DNA from: Stramenopiles sp. TOSAG23-3 | Lineage: Eukaryota > Sar | Assembly (NCBI GenBank): GCA_900128585.1 | Contig: LT642578.1 | Span: 1 to 14,249, forward strand | Length of the DNA stretch: 14,249 nt | Direction of reading: 5' to 3' | Shown here: positions 1-6,882 of the stretch, in pieces | How positions within the stretch are numbered: position 1 is the stretch's first letter | Layout: the number at the start of each line of letters is the position of its first letter | Position numbers and translations under genes: made by a program | The notes under the pieces: model-generated | Database searches by the model: none | The model's input: only the letters and a program-made list of their open reading frames with translations | Told to the model about the DNA's origin: nothing

Positions 1-712
1 ACATAAACCTGTGTAAATGTATTTTCTGAAGATCCAAGTCTACTAAGAGTATCATGGATTTTCCACTTCAGGGCGTATTTTAAATAAAAACAAATATGGC
101 TGTGATTTAAGTACGAACTAAATTTAAAAAACAAGAAAATTGGCTGTTATTTAAGTAATTAATTTAAAATTTATCTTCTTCATATACCACCGCAAGTTTT
201 TCTGCTCCTTTTTGTCCACTAGAGGTTTACGTTCCTTCATATATGTATCATATGATAAGTTACTGCGAGTTTATCTCTGCTCCTATCGTATGATATCATA
301 TGATTTTACTAAAACGTATATTATTGATTAAAAAACTCTAAAACAAACAAATTATATAGTAAAAACTCTAAATAACTCTAAATAACCGCCAGTATTTTGG
401 TTTTAACACCAAATGGAAATATTCACTTACACAGTATAATTTAGATGAACTTATAATTAGTTTTTTTTAAAAACATGGGGTGTGTAATTACTCCAGAACG
501 AGACTATCATTCTCTCCTCGTACTCCATGCAGCACTATAATCCGAACGAAGTAAATAATCTTTAAAAAAAGTAAAAAGAATCTTCACAAGTACTCTCGAA
601 TCATAAAAATCAAAATAAAAAAATAATTCTTTTTAGAGAAAAAAGCAAGCTAGCCCACACAAGTAACATGACATGTGCCATTCATCTCTGTAAAGCCTTT
701 CGCCCGCAAGAT
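1..712. other. AT-rich gene-free region
   Basis: No convincing gene is seen on either strand. The DNA is A/T dominated with many short A and T runs. Around 240-305 there are TCATATGA palindromes and two loosely similar 20-nt stretches containing TCTGCTCCT (near 190 and 270). AACTCTAAAT is tandemly repeated near 362-385. The right part, about 480-712, is the 3' flank of the reductase gene, which is read leftwards. It contains GTACTC at 520 and 590, a hexamer that recurs in other 3' flanks of this window. No clear poly(A) signal was recognised. Confidence 0.6.
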
Positions 713-1711
713 TTACTTGTCCTTCTTCGCACCAGCCTCTTTTGCCTTCTTTCGAAGGAACGCCTTGCGAACACCATGGTGGTGTTTGAGGAAAAACCAA
801 ACTGCAACGGAATCCGGAAGCACTTCGAAGATCCATTCGCAAAATGCATGGAACCAGTACGGGGTGATGATAGGCCCAGCGAACGGTCTTCCTAAATGGC
901 CTATGGCTGCCCGCGCCCAAGCCTTTGGGGACGGCGCCATAAGGCTTGCGCGGCGAATACGAGACATGCGGGAAGCAACAAAGTGCGGCACGTGGCACTC
1001 CACGTTGATGCCCTTGCCTTTCAATTCGTGGTGGAGGGATTTCGAAAAGTAAGCAACGTATGCCTTCGTTCCCGAATACACGGCGTACAGGGGATCGCCG
1101 GCCGGCCCGGTGCCCGCGTAAGAGGTAACGTTGATGATGTCACCCTTTGCACCGCTGGCCGCCCACATGTCCAGCACGATGCGGGTCATGCGGGTCAGCG
1201 CGCTCACGTTCAGGTTAATCAATACGTCAATACGGTTGGGGTCCACGTCGGTAAAGTACATGGCACTTTCGTACGAAATGCCGGCATTGTTGACCAGTAC
1301 GGCGACGTTGACTTCGGCCAACAGTGTTGCGATCCCATCCCAGTTCTTCGTACTCATATCCCCAAGGTCGGCCTGGTGCAGGATAATATCAACGTCCGGG
1401 TACTTCGCTTCGATGTACTCTTTGGTGGCCATGAGGGTGTCCTCTTTGTACTTCGGGTCGTTGCTCCTCATGGTGCGGGCGGTCAGGACCAGGTTCAAGC
1501 CTTGGCGTGCAAGCTCTTCGGCATACCCACGTCCAATCCCCCGGTTACCCCCCGTAACAACGGCGTAGGACCCCTTTGGGTACTTGGACCTAAGGTTTGT
1601 CGCGGGAAGCAAGATCCGCGCGACCACTTTCAGCAAGTATACCGCCCAGGTAATGAGCGTAAACGTGCCCGCGTAGTACACCGCAGTATCCCAAGTTGGT
1701 AGTTCCATCAT
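713..1711 (-). CDS. very-long-chain 3-oxoacyl-CoA reductase (KAR / HSD17B12-like SDR)
   Basis: 332 residues. Short-chain dehydrogenase/reductase that by family reduces 3-ketoacyl-CoA to 3-hydroxyacyl-CoA with NADPH, the second step of fatty-acid elongation in the ER membrane. Seen: an N-terminal membrane segment (about 10-35), cofactor motif TGGNRGIG (53-60), an Arg after the second strand (R79) that fits NADPH, NNAG (141-144), catalytic N168, S197, Y212 and K216 (YSGTK). The stretch VPHFVASRMSRIRR followed by PSP (241-262) is typical of the HSD17B12/Ifa38 branch. A hydrophobic segment follows at 286-309. The protein ends KKDK, a classical KKXX ER-retrieval signal. Ser to Tyr spacing is 15, two more than in the human enzyme as I recall it. 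Two ATGs are adjacent; Met2 (1708) has A at -3 and G at +4, so it may be the true start. A TATA-like run (TATATATATATTA) lies about 25-45 nt upstream. A steroid dehydrogenase is a less likely alternative. Confidence 0.92.
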   Translation of the reverse strand: MMELPTWDTAVYYAGTFTLITWAVYLLKVVARILLPATNLRSKYPKGSYAVVTGGNRGIGRGYAEELARQGLNLVLTARTMRSNDPKYKEDTLMATKEYIEAKYPDVDIILHQADLGDMSTKNWDGIATLLAEVNVAVLVNNAGISYESAMYFTDVDPNRIDVLINLNVSALTRMTRIVLDMWAASGAKGDIINVTSYAGTGPAGDPLYAVYSGTKAYVAYFSKSLHHELKGKGINVECHVPHFVASRMSRIRRASLMAPSPKAWARAAIGHLGRPFAGPIITPYWFHAFCEWIFEVLPDSVAVWFFLKHHHGVRKAFLRKKAKEAGAKKDK

Positions 1712-2590
1712 CGATCTTTTTGTTATTTGTTGGTAAAATATATATATATTATAAACTAACTAAACTTAAAAATTAAATGAGATCATTTTTATTTCTAAAG
1801 GAACTTCACCTTCAATACTTTTTTATTATCTAATTCAAACCAATTGTTCTTATTTAAAGAATATATATATCTCCATCAAAAATCAAAAAGTCCTTTTTTA
1901 TTTATCATCTCTCTCGTCGTCGTCTCTCGTCTCTCGTCGTCGTGTCTTCTCACATCCATCCTCCGTCCCTCCTTCTTCCTTCCTTCTTTTCTTTCTTCTT
2001 CTTCTTTCTTCTTCTTCTTTCTTCTTCTTCCTTCTTTCTTCTTTCTTCTTTCTTCTTCTTCTTTCTTCTTCTTCTTCTTCTTCTTCTTCTTCCTTCTTCT
2101 TCTTCTTCCTTCTTTTCTTTCTTCTTCTTCTTTCTTCTTCTTCTTTCTTCTTCTTCTTTCTTCTTCTTCTTTCTTCTTCTTCTTTCTTCTTCTTTCTTCT
2201 TCTTCTTCTTTTCTTCTTTCTTCTTCTTCTTCTTTCTTCTTTTATTTCTTTCTTCTTCTCTTTTCTTCTTTTCTTCTTCTTTCTCTCGTCCCTTCTTTGT
2301 TGGTGCTCCTTCCGGCAAAAATAGTAAATAAATAATACAAATACAGTAGATGTCAGTTTGATTTTTTTTCTAAAAAATTCCCATAACGGAGTTTCTTGTT
2401 CCATCAAAAGTTGCTACTATGATATGATATAATAAGGATTGTTTTTTTAACGCTTTTAAGAATTTTTGTTTTTTTAAGAATTAGTCTCTTTAATAATTTT
2501 AAAACTTGCTGAAATTCATCTTCCTTCAAAAGATTAAATGATATGGGACGGAATTTGAGAAAACGAAATAACACTTACCCTCTTCTCCCA
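1712..2590. other. spacer between reductase and PGK genes
   Basis: This 879-bp spacer is the 5' flank of the reductase gene and the 3' flank of the phosphoglycerate kinase gene, both read leftwards. The first 150 nt are AT-rich with an alternating AT run near 1738-1751. A TCGTCGTC/CTCTCGTC-rich patch (about 1911-1945) leads into the long pyrimidine tract listed separately. From 2320 to 2590 the DNA is again AT-rich with T homopolymers. Long open frames through the tract encode only Ser/Phe/Leu or Lys/Glu/Arg runs and are not genes. Confidence 0.65.
1966..2287. repeat. TTC/GAA polypyrimidine-polypurine tract
   Basis: From 1966 to 2243 (278 nt) the + strand contains only C and T. After one A at 2244, pyrimidines continue to 2287. 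The sequence is an irregular mix of TTC, TTTC and TTCC units rather than one perfect microsatellite. The purine strand (GAA/GAAA) is the sense strand of both flanking genes. Long mirror-like tracts of this kind can form triplex H-DNA; that is established for GAA repeats and only inferred here. Whether it is an expanded microsatellite or a functional promoter element cannot be told from the sequence. Confidence 0.95.
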
Positions 2591-3823
2591 CTACATTTCA
2601 TCGAGAACGTTTACCCCGGGAAGTACCTTTCCTTCCAAAAGTTCCAAACTAGCCCCCCCGCCGGTGGATATGTGAGACATGCTTTCCGCGAGTCCACTTT
2701 TTTCTACTGCGGCTACCGAATCGCCACCCCCGATGACGGTGATGCCGCCATTCTGGGTGCTGAGCTCAGCCATGGTCTCTGCAACTGCAAACGTACCCTT
2801 TGAGAACGCGTCGAATTCAAAAACCCCCATGGGGCCGTTCCACACGACGGTGGACGAGTTGAGCAACTTCTCACGGAACAGGTCAATCGACTTTGGCCCA
2901 ATGTCCAGCCCCATCCAGCCGTCCTGGATTCCACCTGCGCTTTGCGCATCCATGTCCACCTGGTCCGATTTGGCGTCCGCGTCGTATTTGTCTGCAATGG
3001 CGACGTCGACGGGAAGCACAAGGTCTACCCCCTTGGACTTTGCCTTCTCCAAGATCTGCTTTGCCATGGGCACAAACTCTTCTTCTACCAAGGAGTCACC
3101 GGTCGGCAAGCCCTGGGCACGGTAGAACGTAAAAATCATACCACCGCCGAGCAGCAACGTGTCGCACTTGTCGAGAAGGCTCTCCAGGACGGTTATTTTT
3201 GTGCTCACCTTTGCGCCCCCGACCACCGCGGCGAACGGTCTCTTTGGCTCATCCAGTGCACCGTATAAAAATTGGAGCTCCTTCTCCATCAAGAAGCCGC
3301 CGACGCTCGTCGAGACGTGGTCTGCAATCCCGGCCGTGGAGGCGTGGGCGCGGTGGGCGGTCCCAAAGGCGTCATTTACAAACATGTCCGCCCCCGTGCT
3401 TTCGGCCAGCGCAGCGGCGAACTCGGGGTCATTCTTCTCCTCGCCCTCGTAGAACCGAACGTTTTCTAACAGGACAACGTCGGATGGGAGCATGAAATCC
3501 GTCGCTTCCTTCACCTGTTCGCCCACGCAGTCGCTCAGGATGGTCACGTCGGTGTCCAGAAGCTCGCCCAAGCGTTCTCCCATAGGCCTGAGCCGCATGT
3601 CTTCGTTAACTTTCCCCTTGGGTCGCCCGGCGTGTGATGCCACGATGACACGGGCTCCTGCATCTCGCAAGTGTTTGATCGTGGGAACGACCGAACGAAT
3701 CCTTGTATCGTCAGAAATAACCTTTTCCGCGCTGTTCTTGTCGAAGGGAACGTTTAAGTCCGCACGCACAAAGACTCGCGCGCCCCGAAGGACATTCGTA
3801 GAGGCAAGGGTTTTCTTCAACAT
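2591..3823 (-). CDS. PGK: phosphoglycerate kinase, cyanobacterial/plastid type
   Basis: 410 residues, full length. It transfers phosphate between 1,3-bisphosphoglycerate and ADP in glycolysis, or in reverse in the Calvin cycle. Seen: substrate-binding RADLNVPFD (20-28), HAGRPKG (64-70), GGAKVSTKI (202-210), GGGMIFTFY (226-234), [10 protein letters not shown] (328-337), [11 protein letters not shown] (365-375) and [14 protein letters not shown] (386-399). These blocks match plastid and cyanobacterial enzymes closely, including GWMGLDIGP at 302-310. The first Met lies at the usual N-terminus of the bacterial-type enzyme, and the first 14 residues do not resemble a bipartite plastid or mitochondrial presequence, so I infer a cytosolic enzyme. 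The ATG has A at -3. A short insertion (about 291-298) precedes the GWMG block. The gene stands alone; its upstream neighbour is divergent. Confidence 0.97.
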   Translation of the reverse strand: MLKKTLASTNVLRGARVFVRADLNVPFDKNSAEKVISDDTRIRSVVPTIKHLRDAGARVIVASHAGRPKGKVNEDMRLRPMGERLGELLDTDVTILSDCVGEQVKEATDFMLPSDVVLLENVRFYEGEEKNDPEFAAALAESTGADMFVNDAFGTAHRAHASTAGIADHVSTSVGGFLMEKELQFLYGALDEPKRPFAAVVGGAKVSTKITVLESLLDKCDTLLLGGGMIFTFYRAQGLPTGDSLVEEEFVPMAKQILEKAKSKGVDLVLPVDVAIADKYDADAKSDQVDMDAQSAGGIQDGWMGLDIGPKSIDLFREKLLNSSTVVWNGPMGVFEFDAFSKGTFAVAETMAELSTQNGGITVIGGGDSVAAVEKSGLAESMSHISTGGGASLELLEGKVLPGVNVLDEM

Positions 3824-4554
3824 GCTTTAGTCAGCTGGCTAAAACGGTGCACTTGAAACAACGTGTATGGCAAAAAAAAATCCAACACGATAAAATCAAT
3901 AGAATCTGTCACTCCACTCTATGGACAAAAACCATCCTCTGTCATTTGATCAACAGCACTCGCTTGTTGAACGCTCAATAAATACAAAAAGGTTCGTTTT
4001 TCGTATTGTTGTCGCGTCTTCTTTCTTCTTCTTTCTTCCTTCTTTCTTTTTTTGATTGTTGATATTATATTTGATGATGACGCGCTGAAATTATGAAGAA
4101 GAAGGGGATGTAATAAATATCCCTATCAAAACACATTAGAATATAAAACGAATAAAAGGTGTTGTGGTTGTGGTGGGTCGGTGCGACGGTCATCATCTTC
4201 TTATTATTTTATTTTTTTATAATAATACTTCTTCTTCTTATTAATATTGGTGTATTAATAATAATAAAATTAATAATCATCATCATCACTTCTTCACTTC
4301 TTTCTTCTTTCTTCTTCTTCTTCTTCTTGGATTTTTTTTTTAACAAAATATTTAAAACCACCTTTTCTTCCTTTTTTCTGTTCGTTCCTTTCTTCTTTTT
4401 TTTACTTAACACAACTTATTTAATGGAAATAAAAAGAAAGAAACACATACCCAAGTAAGTACGTAGTATTTAAATTGTTAATTCCTTTTTTTTTTCTAGT
4501 TTAGAGTTTAGTTTAGTTAGGGTGTGGTGCACGAGACCAACAAAATAAGCTTTA
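3824..4554. promoter_or_regulatory. divergent intergenic region of PGK and the PH-domain gene
   Basis: This 731-bp region lies between two genes transcribed away from each other, so it should carry both promoters. The palindrome GTGCAC lies 23 nt before the PGK ATG (3847-3852) and also 22 nt before the other ATG (4527-4532). The middle is AT-rich with pyrimidine runs at 4017-4053 and 4297-4328. No unambiguous TATA box or initiator can be assigned. Weak low-complexity frames around 4159-4458 are not credible genes. Confidence 0.5.
4297..4328. repeat. short TTC/TTTC pyrimidine repeat
   Basis: An uninterrupted run of C and T built of TTC and TTTC units. A sister run lies at 4017-4053. Both are short versions of the 1966-2287 tract and show that this microsatellite recurs in the spacers. 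Confidence 0.85.
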
Positions 4555-5664
4555 ATGGAGCCAATGGGCGAAACCGACAATGTCGCAAGGCCGTTGTCGG
4601 TTGCTGGAATGACCAGTGCTGCCCCCATAGTAAATAAAAGTCTTCCTACAGGGACAGCGATAACCCGTAAACCTAGTGATAATGATGACTGGGGCGCACC
4701 GGCAATGGCCCCACACTCCTTGTCTAGTATGGTGGAGGGAGAGGGAGAGAAAAAAGAGGAAGAGGATGGTGCGTCAGTTGCTCACGGTGTGAAAGTCCAC
4801 GTGCCCGACGAATTTGAGGAAGTGGAAGAAGTACCAACTGGGCAAGCGCCACTGCGACACCCTTCTTCTAGTAATGCATGGGATGCCGCTGAGTTATCGG
4901 CTGCTGAAAAGGAACACAATATTGTGAGAAAGGAGTCTGTAGCAGCCAACCATCGAATTAGTGTAGCGGTACAAAATGGGCACAAAATAGTACGGAAAGA
5001 GTCTGCTGTTGCCCCACGAATTAGCGTCGCCGTGGAGAGTGGCCGGAGAATTACACGGGGGAAGACGAATGTCTGGAGCGAAGACGACCTACGCGGTAAG
5101 AACGAACACTCTATCGAGGTGCAAAAGGAGCAGCGGCTGGTCATGTCGAAAGCAACGTCCGTGGGGTCCGCGTTGAGAAACAAAGAAAAAATAAAGCAGT
5201 TGCGGCGAATGGAGGCAAAAGCAGCAGAAGAAAAATTACGCAAGCAGCGGGCACTGGACGAAAAAGCTCGCCTCGAAGCAAAACGGAAAGAAATTGAGAA
5301 GAAGAAGGAGGAAAAAGCAAAGTGTAGAATCATGCCCACTGCTGAATTCTCTTCAAAAGTCTGCAAGCTTCGAATATTGTGTTTTTCATCTTTTGGCGAA
5401 GAAAAAATCAAAATAGACCACAACAACAACCGGTTAGAATTTTACGACCCACGCACCGGCCGTCTGCCAAAAGAATGCAACATATGCAACGGGACTATTT
5501 CCCGATGCAACGACACGGAGTTCTCTTTTACGGCCTTCGGCGCCTCCGGGAAAACATATACTTTTCGTTCCCCAACCAAACTTGAATGCGACAATTTCAT
5601 CAATGCCCTGGAAAAAGCACTTCATGCAACGACAGTCTTGGGGTTTAACATTTCTGGTCTATAA
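4555..5664 (+). CDS. coiled-coil protein with C-terminal PH-like domain
   Basis: 369 residues, not recognised as a named family. Residues 1-200 are low in predicted structure and partly acidic (EGEGEKKEEED, 61-71). They hold an internal duplication: IVRKES at 123-128 and 145-150, and RISVAV at 134-139 and 155-160. A looser outer repeat pairs NAW..EHNI (107-123) with NVW..EHSI (172-187). RKES and RIS resemble basophilic kinase sites; phosphorylation is inferred. Residues about 208-257 form a highly charged Lys/Glu/Arg helix, probably a coiled coil. From about 268 to 357, alternating beta-like strands and a final helix (ECDNFINALEKAL) fit a PH fold, with Phe348 where Trp is usual. Such a domain may bind phosphoinositides or protein partners. 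No signal peptide or membrane segment is seen. The first ATG is used; Met4 is an alternative. A gene on the opposite strand is excluded because it lacks any family motif. Confidence 0.75.
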   Translation: MEPMGETDNVARPLSVAGMTSAAPIVNKSLPTGTAITRKPSDNDDWGAPAMAPHSLSSMVEGEGEKKEEEDGASVAHGVKVHVPDEFEEVEEVPTGQAPLRHPSSSNAWDAAELSAAEKEHNIVRKESVAANHRISVAVQNGHKIVRKESAVAPRISVAVESGRRITRGKTNVWSEDDLRGKNEHSIEVQKEQRLVMSKATSVGSALRNKEKIKQLRRMEAKAAEEKLRKQRALDEKARLEAKRKEIEKKKEEKAKCRIMPTAEFSSKVCKLRILCFSSFGEEKIKIDHNNNRLEFYDPRTGRLPKECNICNGTISRCNDTEFSFTAFGASGKTYTFRSPTKLECDNFINALEKALHATTVLGFNISGL

Positions 5665-5751
5665 AAAGTTTAATTTTTGCCAGTAGTGTAAAATTACCCA
5701 AAAGTATTTAAAGTAAAGCATGGGTATCAGATTATTCTTACAAGCTCTTGT

Positions 5752-5844
5752 ACCAATTTCAGAATTACATACTTGGTATATAGAGACAGTACGGCAAACG
5801 ATTCGCGAAGTTGATATTTGGATTTGTTCAATTCTGAAATTGGT
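5752..5844. repeat. 15-bp perfect inverted repeat with 63-nt loop
   Basis: ACCAATTTCAGAATT at 5752-5766 is the exact reverse complement of 5830-5844. Allowing one G-T pair, the stem extends outward to 5749/5847. It starts 88 nt after the stop codon of the PH-domain gene. The loop contains the palindrome TTCGCGAA. It could form a hairpin in the 3' UTR or be a separate structured RNA; no known RNA family was recognised, and U6 was considered and not supported. Confidence 0.85.
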
Positions 5845-5998
5845 GCACCGCGAGATACATCATATAGCAAGGAAAAAATAGAAAATCGGAATATTTCACT
5901 AAACCAAACAATTATAACTAGACTAAATATAATTCAATAAAATACAAGGCGTAGTCTAGGATCTAGGAAGTGCGGTCAAGAACTGTACTCGTATAGCT

Positions 5999-6084
5999 AT
6001 TTGGATAATAAATTATTATTTGCTTAAAGTTGGGCATCTCTTCTTTTGTTATTTATTACCTGTTAGTTCGTCTGTTAAAAATAT
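5999..6084. repeat. outer direct repeat, left copy
   Basis: This 86-bp segment begins ATTTGGATAATAAATTATTA. It recurs in direct orientation at 6331-6410 with one substitution, a one-base indel and two small length differences in T/A-rich stretches. The two copies flank the 70-bp repeat pair, giving the order outer-inner-inner-outer. Confidence 0.9.
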
Positions 6085-6128
6085 TTCCTTTGTTTGTTGG
6101 TTAGTCCTAATAATAATTTATATATAAT

Positions 6129-6198
6129 TATTATTTGTTGTTCTTTTTGGATAATTTGTAAGTTCAAACACAGGCCACAGCATTGAAATAAAATTTTA
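6129..6198. repeat. 70-bp perfect direct repeat, copy 1
   Basis: These 70 bp are identical to 6237-6306, offset 108 bp. The core includes CAAACACAGGCCACAGCATT, which is more GC-rich than its surroundings. The absence of any mismatch points to a recent duplication or ongoing homogenisation. Confidence 0.95.
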
Positions 6199-6236
6199 AA
6201 GTTTATAACTCCTTTTTTAATTTTTTTGGATAATTA

Positions 6237-6306
6237 TATTATTTGTTGTTCTTTTTGGATAATTTGTAAGTTCAAACACAGGCCACAGCATTGAAATAAA
6301 ATTTTA
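6237..6306. repeat. 70-bp perfect direct repeat, copy 2
   Basis: Second identical copy of 6129-6198. The 38-bp stretch between copies ends in TTTTTGGATAATTA, which resembles the start of the outer repeat. All four copies may therefore derive from one ancestral unit beginning TTGGATAAT. Confidence 0.95.
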
Positions 6307-6330
6307 TATATAAATTATAATAAAACTTCA

Positions 6331-6410
6331 ATTTGGATAATAAATTATTATTTGCTTAAAAGTTGGACATCTCTTTGTTATTTACCTGTTAGTTCGTCTG
6401 TTAAAAATAT
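6331..6410. repeat. outer direct repeat, right copy
   Basis: This 80-bp segment matches 5999-6084 with small deletions (TTCT and TTAT lost), one extra A and one G/A change. It is the older or more diverged pair in this repeat cluster. Confidence 0.9.
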
Positions 6411-6882
6411 GTGTATTTTCTTTTTTTTTATTATATCCTCGTTCGTATTGTATATTATTTTTGAATGGTTTTTATTAAGCCTATAATAATACTATTATTT
6501 CAATAATGATGTTTTTTACTACTACCACCGGTATAGCATCATTCTACAATGGCCACTTCTGATCTTCTTTCTTCTTCGCTACTATAATTATTATTTATTT
6601 ATATTTATTATTAGTAGTCGTCTAAGAAATAATAATAAAATATAAATAATAATAATTAATACCACCGCGGCCGGACCCACCGGTATCTTTTGTTTTGCAC
6701 AATATGAAAGATGCAAAAATTAAACATTTTAGTGTGCTTTGGAAGATAAAGATCAAGAGAGAGAGAGAACAAGATTCTATATATTTATTGAAGCAAAAGA
6801 AATCGATACACTCAAACAAACTCACCCACATAAACAACCCCCACAAGAGGAATCGAGAGCTTTATTACTGTTCGGTCGGAAA

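Larger units (their letters stand above)
5665..6882. other. long repeat-bearing spacer between two + strand genes
   Basis: This 1.2-kb stretch holds no credible gene. It is the 3' flank of the PH-domain gene and the promoter side of the TerD gene. It contains a 15-bp inverted repeat (5752-5844), a possible AATAAA at 5936-5941, the nested direct repeats of 5999-6410, and an imperfect AT-rich inverted repeat (about 6586-6613 with 6628-6658). Two copies of CCACCGGTAT (6525-6534 and 6677-6686) are small GC islands upstream of the TerD gene. A GA-repeat 5' leader (about 6755-6768) precedes that gene. Confidence 0.6.

Noticed and set aside
896-1702. 268-residue + strand frame opposite the reductase gene
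   Set aside because: It is the antisense shadow of a gene with clear SDR motifs and shows no family signature of its own.
1844-2407. Long open frames on both strands through the pyrimidine tract
   Set aside because: They encode only Ser/Phe/Leu or Lys/Glu/Arg homopolymer-like runs dictated by the TTC/GAA repeat. Any repeat of this kind stays open in several frames.
713-3823. Operon of the reductase and PGK genes on the same strand
   Set aside because: They are separated by 879 bp of AT-rich and repeat DNA, have unrelated pathways, and lie in a eukaryotic setting.
4159-4458. 99-residue + strand frame rich in Ile, Phe and Leu
   Set aside because: It is low-complexity translation of AT-rich and TTC-rich spacer DNA with no recognisable domain.
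5752-5844. U6 snRNA or other known small RNA in the inverted-repeat region
   Set aside because: Only a short resemblance (TTCGCGAAG) is present. The ACAGAGA box and catalytic AGC are missing, and no known fold fits.
5999-6410. CRISPR array
   Set aside because: There are only two perfect copies of a 70-bp unit with an AT-rich 38-bp gap, no regular spacers and no cas genes, in eukaryotic DNA.
6739-6882. 48-residue N-terminal extension of the TerD protein
   Set aside because: It would start on TTG in GA-repeat, AT-rich leader DNA. The first ATG is at 6883 with a good context, and base composition changes there.
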